Notes under the pieces: generated by a model
What the model saw: only the letters and a program-made list of their open reading frames with translations
Told to the model about the DNA's origin: nothing
Databases searched by the model: none
Shown: positions 1 to 9,782 of the stretch, in pieces
How positions within the stretch are numbered: the first letter of the stretch is position 1
How the letters are laid out: the number at the start of each line of letters is the position of its first letter
Source of the DNA: Neonectria sp. B-13
Lineage: Eukaryota; Ascomycota; Sordariomycetes; Hypocreales; Nectriaceae
Assembly (NCBI GenBank): GCA_002682825.1
Contig: NOKP01000009.1
Location: 124,001-188,000, forward strand
Length of the DNA: 64,000 nucleotides
Direction: 5' to 3'
Made by a program: the position numbers and the translations under genes

Positions 1-994
1 ACTACTTCACCCACGTCTTCACTTCTCTGTCCAAGACAGGGCTGGGCCGCAAATTCAGAGTCTCGCGAAACGCCACCGACTCGAGGCTGTTTTTGACGGG
101 CGAATTCGAGAAAACGATCAAGCAGAAGCTGGATGATGCAATGGACAACTTCCTTGTGAGTTTACCCATTCGTCGGGATGTGGAATACTAACAGCGTTGA
201 AGCGACCTGTCAACTGGATCCTCTGGAGTCCCGTCTCTGAAACAGCCGTCATCATCATTCCCGAAGAGGCAGATGTATTGATCCCAATGTTACGGGATCC
301 AAACATTCTCTTCCAGACATACCTCCTCACGTACTCGGCGCCGATAACACGCAAGATGCTCCAGTTCAACGACTTGAACTACTACAGCATTCCACCGCTT
401 CCCCGTGACTGGACTGCGCCGGAATGGCTTCGTGTTGAGTTGGGCATCTTCTCAGGCCGCCTTTACTTTGAATGGGCCGAGTACGAAAACGTGTGCAAGC
501 TGCTGGGAATCAACGACGGCGTCACCGACAGCGAGGACCACGACGCGTTGATGGCAATGGATGGAGCGGGCGACGAGGCCGAGGCGGACCAAGAGTTGAC
601 GACCGCAACACCAGAAGACGATATCAAGTTCTCAACCAAGCCATTGACATTCATCCAGGAATGGCTCGCGGTGCGCCGACGCGGTCAAGACTTCGCCCAT
701 AGCCCGATGGGGTTCATCAGCCAGGGCAAGCCCCTCCATGCAGAGCACCCATTCTTCAGCCAGGCGGAGGGGGACAAGCCAGATAAGAGCGGCTTGGTGT
801 TTGCGCCGCTGACACATCGGCCCGGAAACGACGACCAGACATACCAAGACGACGACTACCACGGAGTTGACGACATGGGCGCGAACGAGGCGGCGGACAG
901 CGACGCGGGCGATGATCATATCGTGTACGACCAGTCCGAGTACTGCAGCAGTGGTAACCGTTCGGCCTTTGACTCTGGGACTAGCTCGGAGTGA
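1..994 (+). CDS. 3' end of a large conserved fungal protein, DUF3638/DUF3645-like (partial)
   Basis: Only the C-terminal end is in the window. Coding runs from base 3 to 155, then an intron at 156-202 (GTGAGT donor, ACTAAC branch site, GAAG acceptor, phase 0), then 203-994 ending in TGA. The protein reads through conserved-looking segments (RPVNWILWS, VIIIPEEADVLIPMLRD, LLTYSAPITRKMLQFNDL, WLRVELGIFSGRLYFEW, FIQEWLAVRRRGQDF) into an acidic disordered tail rich in Asp, Glu and Gly. These segments resemble the C-terminus of the very large fungal proteins carrying DUF3638/DUF3645, which have a helicase-like or ubiquitin-hydrolase-like context but no settled function. That assignment is from memory of the family. 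The coding status and exon structure are seen directly. The 5' part lies outside the window. Confidence 0.7.
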
Positions 995-1712
995 GACTGG
1001 GATTCTGGGATGAGGAAGAGATTTTGGGAGGAGCTGTGTAGGATATTGCTTGGTGTTGACAGTGCTATTGGCTCCATCTTGAGCTGTAAGGATTCCGAAG
1101 ACGGATGGCTTCTTGTACCGACTCGTTATACTATTTTGCAATGTAAAAGTCCGTACGAACACTGTGCGACGTCCTTTGTCAACCATTAAAGGTGAAATCT
1201 GCGCTCTGCAGCGGAGGGATGAGCAGGTCTTAAGTTCTTGGCTGAGGTCGTGGGCGTCTGTGTAAAGGTGGTCGAGTTGGCATCACGGACGCAAGACGGA
1301 AATACAGGCGACTCGGACGTAAATGGCATGGTTACTAGGATCCACGGTGTTTTAGTGACAGGGTGTCGCCAGGGAAGGCACAACCACAGCGCATGCTCGG
1401 CTGGAGAAAGTGGCCTTGTGGAAGGAGCGCGATCGTCTTGGTAGAAGGAGCGTAAGGACGCAAAACGAGGCGCAATTTGGTCACATGCTTCAGGCCACTG
1501 CTGGTACTACATACACAGCCTGATGTGAAGGCATTGGCCAACATCAACTCCTGCACAACCAACCGATTTCAATTCATCATGCGGTGACGCGCGGTTGGAA
1601 AACCCAGGGCGGCTGTTTCGATTCCTTAGCCTTGGGGGCCAAATCCGATTGACCCAATTTCTTCTCCTCAAGTGTCTGATCCCACGACCAAGGAACTGAG
1701 TTGACAATCAAG
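995..1712. other. Intergenic region, 718 bp
   Basis: This lies between the stop of the upstream gene and the start of the DUF6601-like gene. Short open frames occur on both strands but none shows coding-like composition or a recognisable motif. It probably holds the 3' UTR of the first gene and the promoter of the next. No RNA gene or repeat was seen. Confidence 0.6.
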
Positions 1713-2968
1713 ATGCACACGAAAATGGAACACCTGGAGCAAAACGTGAGTTTAGCATCCTCCGCTTCCTGTCTGTCGACCTACCGCTGACTCGAGCATA
1801 GCCTACGTCGTTGCCGCAGCCGCAGCCGCAACCACCCTTTTCCGGTTGCCTTCTCCAGTGCAAACCTCACGATGGTGGGAATACCGGCGACGACATCTCC
1901 GCCCGGCGTCGCCATGGTTCCAATGCATCCACGTCCAGGAAAAACGACTCCGACCACCGTCACAGCCACTCACTTCTCCCTGCATCCTACCTCACCAAAA
2001 CCGACGACTTGGCCGCGCCAGGTCCCGATGATTCCGATGCAACCATCGACAACAACCTCTACGGCGACCTTGACAGTGACCTGGACAGAGAACTGGACCT
2101 CGCGAGGCTGACCAAAGTCCATCATCACCTCTGGCTTGTCGGTCGACCCAATCCGCCGCGGCCACTACACCGACAACTCGCCATCGGTCGCGATATCATC
2201 ATTGATGAGCGAATGGACATGCATCTCGTCTGGCACACCGGATATATCTTTGTCAAGCCTCTTCCGCGCTTTCTGCTGTGTTCCGCCTTTTGGTCTCGCT
2301 ACCTTGCAGGGAGCCCTCACCCAACTACGACGTGCTCTTGCAACGACGCATCCGCCAAGGCGCAGGAATCCAAGCCCCAACAGCCCATTTGCAAGCGACT
2401 GGCAATCCGCAAACGCGCTCTGGGCCTCTTATTTTCCTACATCGCCCTTATCCGCTATGAGAGCGACTTTTACATCGCACAGGAAAGACACCTTCTCCCT
2501 AAGGAGCTCACCTGGTCCGCCTGGGGCATCATGACCCGCGAAGTCATCCGCACGAAGGATATATACAGCCACATCGACCAGCGCTTCGTGTATGGCGAGC
2601 TGCGCCTCAGCCGCCTCAACAAGATCTACAGGTTATACCCGCCCCTCTTCTTCACCGGCTACATTCGCGCCTGGCAGCGCTACGATGAATTCTGGAGCCA
2701 GACCTTTGCCGTCATGGCGTCCTTGATCGTCTACATTGCCATTGTCTTGGGGGCCATGCAGGTCGGACTCGCAACGAAGGACCTCGAGGACAACCAGGCC
2801 TTTCACTCGGCTGCCTATGTCTTTACCATCTTTTCAATCCTTGGCCCGCTTATATTCAGCGGCTTGGCGTTACTCTTCTTTTGTTACTTGTTCATCAACA
2901 ATTGGAACTCGACAAAAGCATATAAGACTAAGCGCATGCGATACATCCAGCAAACACCTCAGGTGTAG
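1713..2968 (+). CDS. DUF6601-family fungal membrane protein
   Basis: Two exons, 1713-1745 and 1802-2968, with a 56-nt phase-0 intron (GTGAGT donor, CTGAC branch site, CATAG acceptor), giving about 399 residues. The first half is low complexity (Pro/Gln, then Asp-rich). From about residue 110 the sequence becomes conserved in character: WLVGRPNPPRPLHRQL, GRDIIIDERMDMHLVW, FIKPLP-type FVKPLPRFLL, then LLFSYIALIRYESDFYIA and LTWSAWG. Two strong hydrophobic helices follow near the C-terminus, one containing LIVYIAIVLGAMQVGL and the other FSILGPLIFSGLALLFFCYLF. This arrangement matches the fungal DUF6601 family as I remember it; no function is known. The ATG at 1713 is chosen because it opens a short exon that splices in frame. 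Confidence 0.75.
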
Positions 2969-3383
2969 ATAGCTGCTCAGTTTGACAGTCGATCGATCAT
3001 CGTTGGAGCGGTGCCCAGCCGCAAAATGGAGCAGAGCGACGCGACGGAGGGAGATAGTACATCTTTTAGCCCCCCATTTATTCCGAGGGCTGCGACTACA
3101 TGAGCCGCTGATGCCAACTTATCAGTCTCACGTCTGGATCTAGCATCACTTGAGCGAGAGTTGCGAGGCGGAGTTGACAGAAGGGAAACGTAAGAGCTCC
3201 AAAGGCTCGCCGAAATTCCGCTTCGATCGACCAATCTCAAGGATAGATTATACGTCGTCTCCTACCATGGAACGCAACCGGCCAGTCTCAGCTAGATTTC
3301 TCATTCAAAGCTCTTTCCACTCCTTGGCACGACACAGAAACACAACTATCCGATCAAGACATACCAAGTGTACTGTGTTCAAG
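2969..3383. other. Intergenic region, 415 bp
   Basis: Between the DUF6601-like gene and the peptidase relic. No gene, RNA or repeat is recognisable. Confidence 0.55.
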
Positions 3384-4551
3384 ATGCTTCCCACGTTATT
3401 CGGAGCAATCATCGCCGCATCTACGAGGTTGGCAGCCTTGGACTCGTCCTTTGACTGGACATCCATTGCTCCAAGCGCAGACTTAGAGTTCTATGGCTGT
3501 TACGATGAGTACAAGGCCCGTCTCGAGCTTCCTCTCAACTGGCTGAACGAGACCGACAACTGCACCGTCGCAATCGCCATCATGAAATTCCCTGCCACCG
3601 TCTCCGATAACGACGCGTCCTTTGGTGGTTCCGACTTCACCAACCCCGGCGGTCTCGGCATCTGGTGTGGAATTTATGTTCACCAAGGCGCATCAACTAC
3701 AGAGCATCATCGACAACAACCGCCACTACGAAATTGTCTCCTTTGACCCCCGCGGCATTGGCTTTAGCACGCCGCAATCGCAATGCTTCCAAAGCGTGCT
3801 CGCCCGCGATGCGATGACGTTGCAGGTTCGAGGCACAGGAGGCTTGACTCAGGGTATCAATGCTCTTCGGTACAACCACGCTGTCAGATACTCATACGCC
3901 GAGATTTGTCAAGAGTCGGACAAGTCAAATGGAGAGATTATGGGGTATGCGGGAACTGCCTCGGTGGCTCGGGATATGGTCGCCATGGTGGACAAAATCG
4001 ACAAGCTACGGAACGCATCCAAAGGAGACACCATCACCGAGAGAGGTGGGAAGAATGGAACTTCCCAGGCTTCAGTACATTGGCTTTTCTATGGATCCCT
4101 CCTTGGGAACTACCTCGCGTCCATGTTCCCCGGCCGCGTTGGACGGGTGGTCCTCGACGGTATCGTCAACGCCTACGACTATTCCACCGGCACAGTTCCT
4201 TCAGACGTGGCATATTGCAAGCCCGCTTGTAAGCCATGGGACGTTGGTTGCAGAGACAACAGCACGAAGCGCAGTGTCCCGGCCACTGAAGTCGAGCCTC
4301 AGCTTCGATCGGAAGACATCCCTTGGGTCTCACCAACTAGACCACCCACGCGCATGCGACATGTATTCCATTCCGGACTAAGAACTTGGAACATGAGAAA
4401 CATTGAATTTTCCCAAGCCTGTCGATTTCCAAGTCTCCGTGACACGCCGTCCGACCAAGTCTTCCCAACAATCGCCTACCGAATGAAGAACCTTCGCGAC
4501 ATGATCGACAGGCAAAAAGATTGGATTCATCACATGGATGGCAATGCGTAA
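3384..4551 (+). pseudogene. Decayed TAP-type serine peptidase (alpha/beta hydrolase)
   Basis: The frame from ATG 3384 has a hydrophobic N-terminus, then SFDWTSIAPSADLEFYGCYD, LELPLNWLNETDNCTVAIAI and FGGSDFTNPGG. This is the start of a secreted alpha/beta hydrolase of the tripeptidyl aminopeptidase-like group. At about 3659-3660 the frame breaks. The expected continuation (SGVEFM, FDPRGIGFSTP, SMFPGRVGRVVLDGIV) is in the next frame, a net +1 shift consistent with loss of 2 nt. The nucleophile motif, normally WGFSYG, reads W-L-F-Y-G at 4081-4095, so the catalytic Ser codon is gone. After about 4190 the sequence stops resembling the family, and the lid and the Asp/His half are missing. The open frame ends inside the tRNA gene at 4545-4626. 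Family members are usually about 500-600 residues. I see no intron that restores the frame, so I call it a pseudogene. Confidence 0.75.
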
Positions 4552-4626
4552 TCTGGGAATCGAACCCAGGGCTCCCCGACGTTGCTCGAATGGCAACGGA
4601 GAATTTTACCACTAAACCAATTACGC
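4545..4626 (-). tRNA. tRNA-Gly(GCC) with an 11-nt intron
   Basis: On the minus strand the acceptor stem GCGTAAT (4626-4620) pairs perfectly with ATTACGC (4552-4546), followed by discriminator A at 4545. The D arm is GTTT/AGTGGTA/AAAT. The anticodon stem CTCCG (4601-4597) pairs with CGGGG (4578-4574), with one G-U wobble. The anticodon loop carries GCC at 4594-4592. Eleven nucleotides (4590-4580) sit after position 37, the canonical place for nuclear tRNA introns. The T arm is CTGGG-TTCGATT-CCCAG. The mature length without the intron is 71 nt, normal for tRNA-Gly. It lies antisense to the 3' end of the peptidase relic. Confidence 0.93.
4580..4590 (-). other. tRNA-Gly intron
   Basis: An eleven-nucleotide intron between positions 37 and 38. 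Removing it restores a seven-base anticodon loop and a five-base-pair anticodon stem. Confidence 0.85.
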
Positions 4627-5001
4627 TTGTTGATGGATAGAAGACTTCTTATTTCTCACTAAGAGCTTACAATTTTCTGCGTCAACACAACATCTAGACT
4701 CGCGGCTTGGATCCCACCATGATCGCCCGTTCAGCCGGCAAAGTATGGTCGAGACAAGTGCACAAAATCGTTGGGCCAATGCAGTTTATCATGATTACTT
4801 TGGCAAGCAAGGGCTATCCGTGATACCTGACATGATCCTCCATCCATTTAACTGCCTCCGAATTAACCCATGTGCCAGTCAATCATTACACACCCGTCCA
4901 AGAAATCCACATCAAATCGTGTCAGTGAATACAGTGAAAATCCTCCCAAAACAACTCGCCATATTCCATCACCATTTTAAGACGTCTCGTTGTGACATCC
5001 T
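4627..5001. other. Intergenic region, 375 bp
   Basis: Between the tRNA-Gly 5' end and the stop codon of the repeat-rich secreted protein. It is relatively AT-rich and contains the upstream side of the tRNA gene (minus strand). No coding signal was recognised. Confidence 0.55.
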
Positions 5002-8000
5002 TCAGTTCATCGACTCCCACACCAAATCGTCATCAAGACGCTGAAGTCCAGATCGTGTCCATCCCCAAATTCCACGGCGCAGGGCCGATGCAACAGTCTC
5101 CCGCTTGACGTGGAGAGATGGAGCACTTGAGCGACAAGCCTCAGCGACGCAACTGTTGTCGGTCCAGCCGACTCGGAAGTCGTCGCCCCACCAGGTTCGC
5201 AACTCCAGACCAACTCGGACGGTGATCAACACCGATGAGAGATCCTTGTACCCCTCCAGCTCAATGGGAGTCAGCTCGTAGCCGCCCTCGAGGAATGTGG
5301 AGCAGGCGGGAACTTGCTTGGTCTCGGACCAGGCAATGGACTGCTCGCCAGAGGAAGTGTCGTTGTAGCGGTAAGCAGAAATTTCAAACTCGCACCACTC
5401 TTCGTTGCCTTCAGTCTCGCATCCCAGGTTTGCGCCGAAGAAGTCGAATCTGAAACATGGGCTGGCAGCATGAGGGCCAACGCCGATCTCGGCAACATCA
5501 CCGGACCCGCCAGTTGTAGTGTTCGACAGTGAGGGGGGAACAAACTCAACAAGCTGGCCACCAGATGTTGGGATGTATGGCTGGACTGGTTGCAGCGATG
5601 GGGGCGAAACGTGGAAGCCTTCGGAGAACCAGATGGCCTCGACGGGGTTGAAGAGTGGTCCAGGCTTGGAGGAGTCGAACTGCAGAGAGTTAGAGAGTGT
5701 ATGACGCAGCGATGAGGTAACTTACATCAAGTGTCGTGTTTCCAATGCGACCACCGCTGGTGCAGATCGTTGGAGCTGTCTCAGAACCCGTCACGGTTTG
5801 GCTGAGAGGGCTAGGAGTGGGAAGCGTGTCCGTAGTAGTGAAGGCAGAAGACAAACTCGCCGCGAGGGACGTGTTCTCGGTCAGGGACGTCGAAGCGAAA
5901 CTTGAGTTTGTCCAAGCCGAGAAGGAGGGCTCAGAGCTGGGCACAGTCAGCAGGGATCAGGATATTCATTTGATTCACATACCTTTCTTGTCGCCGGATA
6001 ACCCGTCGAGCAACAGTGGCCATTGTGGTGAGGGGGAAGTTGATCGTATAGGTGGTTGTGGGTTCCACGATGATGTTGGTCCAAACGCTGGTCTCAACTC
6101 CCGATGCTTGGGGGAAGAGAGTTATCTCCGAGGGGATCGGGCCGTAGCCAACATCAGAGATGGGTTCACCATTTCCACGAGGGTCATAAGGGACGGCACC
6201 GTCAGAGACGATTGGGCCACCAGTGGGGTTGAGGATTTGTGTGACAGTCGAGGTGAGTGTTCCAGTGATGGTGCCAGAGATGAAGGTGGCTTGGGCGTCG
6301 GCACTGCTTCCAAAGATGTCAGACAGGGGACCAGCACCGTACTCGCTGAGGCTGGGGAGGCCAGTTGGGATGGGGTTCGAGCCATCACTTGGGACGACAG
6401 GACCAGAGGGGGGGGGTGCGGGGATTCCCGAAACAGTGCCCTGGGGAACTCCAGAGGGAAGACTTCCATCAGCTGCGCTTGCCAAGACAACAGTCTGAAC
6501 AACAGGCGTTGGCTGCCCATCTGGACCAATGATGACGGCTGTGGTCACAGCGGTGAAGTGTCCCGCGGCAGCGTCAGACGTGAAGGAGACGGGGACGCCG
6601 GTAAGAGTGTTCTGTGGGAAGCCAAGACTTGTTCCAGTTGGCAGGGCACTTCCTGCAGGCACGATCCAAGTGGTGTCGACGATGGTTGGAAGGCCATCTG
6701 CACCGATGACAGTGTAAGTCGCACAAGTTGTGACGCCACCTTCGGCACCAGAGTCTCCTGGAGATGGAATGCTTGGGGATTCTGTGATCTGACCTGGAAT
6801 GCCAGTTGGAAGACCAGATGGATATGCATTGGAAACGTATGAGGGGTTGCCGGGAAGTGGTGCCTGGGTGTCGACGGCAGCTGGAATCACCCAAGTTGAG
6901 TCAACAACAGTGGGAAGGCCATCTGGCCCAATGAAGGTGTAGCTCGTACAAGTCGTAATTCCACCGTCTCCAGGGACAGCGGGACCAGCAGAAGGCAGGC
7001 CAGGGATTGGGTTAGGCTGAGCGGTAACAGCTGGAGGGACGCCATTTGGAAGGGCACTGGACGCCTCAATGGGGCTTCCAGGGATTTCGGGGAATGGTGA
7101 GAAGGTGTTGACAGGTCCTGGAACAACCCAAGTTGAGTCGACAACGGTGGGGAGACCATCGGTGCCAATGACGGTATAACTCGTGTAGGTAGTGATGAGA
7201 GCACCATCGCCTTGGTTGCCTGTCACAGAGGGAATGCCGCCGGAGATGCCACCGGGGACAGAAAATGGGACGCCAGGAAAGGGGACGCCAGAGATGCCAC
7301 CAGGGACAGAAGATGGGACCCCAGGAAAGGGGATGCCAGTGAAAATGGAAATTGGGGAGCTTTCAACAATGGGCGTAGGCTCTGGGACAACCCAAGTCGA
7401 GTCAATGACGGTTGGGAGACCATCGGTGCCAATGACAGTGTAGCTTGTGCAAGTCGTGATACCGGAGCCATCTGGGCCGCCAAGGGGGCCAATGGTGACA
7501 AGGGGACCATCAGGTCCTTGAGAAACAACAGTGACGGGAAGGCCATCAGGTCCCTGAGTAACGAATGTGACTGCTGGCTGAGCAGAAGCTTCGCTTGCAG
7601 GAGTTGCAGGAATCACCCAAGTCGAGTCGACAACAGTTGGGAGGCCATCAGCGCCGATCACAGTGTAGCTCGTGCATGTTGTGATGCCAGAGTCGTCTGA
7701 GCCGCCTTGAGGAACAATGGTGAGAGGAAGGCCATCGGGTCCTTGAGTGATGATAGTGGCTGGCAGTTGAGCAGAAGCCTCAGCTGTAGCAGTAGCAGGG
7801 ATCACCCAAGTTGAGTCAACAACAGTTGGAAGGCCATTAGAGCCGATAATGGTCAACGTCGCACATGTCGTGATGCCTCCTGCAGCACCACCTGGGAAGG
7901 AAGTACCAGAACCACCAGGCCCTTGAGGGATGGGGCCACTAGGTGCACCGGTGATTGTGGGGAGGGGAAGTGGAATGCCAGTCGAGATGCCTTGGGGCAC

Positions 8001-9782
8001 CCATTGGTCGTTGCTTGCGGGAGAAACGTCTGAGGATGCCGATGATGGGAAGCCTTGACCTCCAGGGATCCCGTTGCCTCCGTTGATGATAGTTGGAAGT
8101 CCATCAGCACCAGTGACGGTGGCAAATGTGGGAATTGGTCCGTTGACGACAGTTGGAAGTCCATCTGCGCCAGTGATGGTGACAAGTGAAGTTGGAAGTG
8201 GTCCGTTGCCGCCGTTGATAACAGTTGGAAGCCCATCCGCGCCAGTGACGATAATGAGTGAGGTGGGAAGTGGTCCGTTGCCGCCGTTGACGATAGTTGG
8301 AAGTCCATCAGCACCAGTGATGGTGACAAGTGAAGTTGGAAGTGGTCCGTTGCCGCCGTTGACGATAGTTGGAAGCCCATCCGCGCCAGTGACGATAATG
8401 AGTGAGGTGGGAAGTGGCCCAGTGCCACCGTTGACAACAGTTGGAAGCCCATCCGCACCAGTGATGGTGATGAACGAGGTGGAAAGTGGTCCATTGCCAG
8501 GGGCATTCGTCAACCAGGGAGAGCCTCCAGCTGGAACTTGAGAACCTTGAGTTGGCAGAGGAAAGCCATCGCTGACTTGCTGGCCTGAATCTCCAGAGGG
8601 GTTGAAAGGTGGTAAGCCAGGGGTGTATCCAGGGCTTCCGGAGCCAGGTGCTTGAGAAGGGATGGGGGCAGGTGCTTGTGTGCCTGCGCCAGGACCATTT
8701 GGAAGGTTGCCAGGGAAGCCACCAGAAGCATCACCAGGAGCGCCAGTAGGGAAACCGCCAGAAGCATCGCTGGAATACTCAGGTGCAGTGTCAGGTGCGG
8801 GGACAGGAGAGAAGAAAGGGGAGTCGGAGCTAGTATCAGTGCCATCGCCGGGATCATTGCCATCGCTGGGGCTTCCATCGTTGGGAATGCTGCCATCGTT
8901 GGGATTGTTTCCATCGACAGGGGCAGTGCCATTGTCGTCAGGTGCTGTTCCATCATCAGGGTCTGTTCCATCACCAGTGGCTGTTCCATCGCCAGACCCA
9001 GTTCCATCATCGGGCGAACCCCAAATGTCAATGGTCAAGGTGGTGAAAGGTGAAACAGAGGGGTATGGTGGGAAAGGTGAGAAGGAAGGAGGTTGGGTAG
9101 GAACAGGAGGTTGAGCAACTGTCTGATCAGGGTTGGAACCGTCTGGGACAGAGCCGTCTGGGACAGAACCGTCTGGTACAGAACCGTCTGGGACAGAACC
9201 ATCTGGGAATCCATTTGGGAACTCATTTGAAGAGCCATCTGAAGAGCCATCGGGGTTTGTGGGGTAGACAGTAACAAAGACGGTTGTTGTCTGTGTGGGA
9301 CAGATAGGAGGGTTGAGACCAGAAGCACCAGGGACGCCAGGGATGCCACCAGGACCGGGAACACTGCCAGGGACAATTACGGGACCAGGGACGCCAGTGA
9401 TGCCACCGGCAGGAATGACAGGAGAACCACCACCGGGGAAGCCACCAGCGGGAACGACAGGAGAACCGCCACCAGGGATGCCAGGGATGACTGGGATGCC
9501 AGGGATGCCAGGGACGGTGTTGGGGATACTGCCAGGGACACCAGGAGAACCGCCGCCAGGGACGCTTCCAGGAACTGGGAAACTTCCAGGCGAACCGTTG
9601 GGGTTGGAAGGAGGAACGTTCCCGGTAGCATCAGTTGGGATGCCGTTCGAAGAACTGTCTCGCGTTAGCATGAAGCCGGTCAAGCTAAACTGGTGCACTC
9701 ACCCATAGTTGGCAGCTTGGGCACTAGAGTGACCCAACAGCCCGGTGACCACAATGGCCCCGAGAGACGCGGAGATGCGCAT
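5002..9782 (-). CDS. Large secreted repeat protein (Gly/Pro/Ser/Thr-rich, adhesin- or wall-protein-like)
   Basis: Four exons on the minus strand: 9782-9703, 9654-5983, 5936-5726 and 5679-5002. The introns are 46-48 nt with GTGAGT, GTATGT and GTAAGT donors and CAG acceptors, and all junctions keep the frame, giving about 1546 residues. The N-terminus MRISASLGAIVVTGLLGHSS then AQA is a clear signal peptide. Next come Pro-Gly collagen/elastin-like repeats, PDGSV pentapeptides, an acidic Asp-Gly stretch, a tandem 24-residue repeat with core TGADGLPTIVNG, and six to seven copies of a longer unit with core GITTCTSYTVIGADGLPTVV plus DSTWV. The last about 225 residues are a non-repetitive Cys-containing domain with PCFRFDFFGANLGC, found in other fungal surface proteins (possibly DUF7371, from memory). 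No hydrophobic GPI-type tail is present. A role as an extracellular wall-associated or adhesive protein is inferred; no enzymatic motif is seen. Confidence 0.85.
6520..7880 (-). repeat. Coding repeat class B: ITTC/VIGADGLPTVVDSTWV units
   Basis: Within exon 2 of the secreted protein there are six clear copies and one degenerate copy of a unit with core ITTC-[TA]-x-YTVIG-x-DGLPTVVDSTWV-[IV]-P, separated by variable Pro/Ser/Ala-rich spacers. Most copies carry one conserved Cys (one has ITTY instead). The core T-x-x-G-A-D-G-L-P-T-x-V is shared with the shorter class A repeats. Confidence 0.85.
8062..8500 (-). repeat. Coding repeat class A: about 72-bp tandem units, alternating pairwise
   Basis: Six near-identical units encode G-P-L-P-T-S-L, then either VTIT or IIVT, then GADGLPT and VVNG/IVNG. 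The two versions alternate, so there is a 72-bp period and a 144-bp higher-order period. DNA identity between alternate copies is visibly higher than between neighbours. One unit is shortened (PIPTFATVTGADGLPT). Confidence 0.85.
8830..9240 (-). repeat. Coding repeat classes C and D: PDGSV pentapeptides and acidic Asp-Gly runs
   Basis: About 9120-9240 encodes consecutive PDGSV pentapeptides (15-bp period). About 8830-9020 encodes an Asp/Gly/Thr/Asn/Pro-rich run built on DDGTAP, NDGS and GDGT variants. Both lie in frame in exon 2 of the secreted protein. Confidence 0.8.
9310..9600 (-). repeat. Coding repeat class E: Pro-Gly collagen/elastin-like segment
   Basis: Just after the signal peptide region the protein has PGVPG, PGIPG, GGSPVVPAGG and similar short variants. 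At DNA level these appear as repeated GGGATGCCA/GGGACGCCA blocks on the plus strand. Confidence 0.8.

Noticed and set aside
5519..5545. Possible frameshift in the last exon of the repeat protein
   Set aside because: On recount the C-run is six bases (CCCCCC on the minus strand), and the frame continues into the conserved domain without a break.
5736..6842. 368-codon open frame on the plus strand
   Set aside because: It is the antisense shadow of the repeat-protein gene, whose minus-strand exons have a signal peptide and splice sites.
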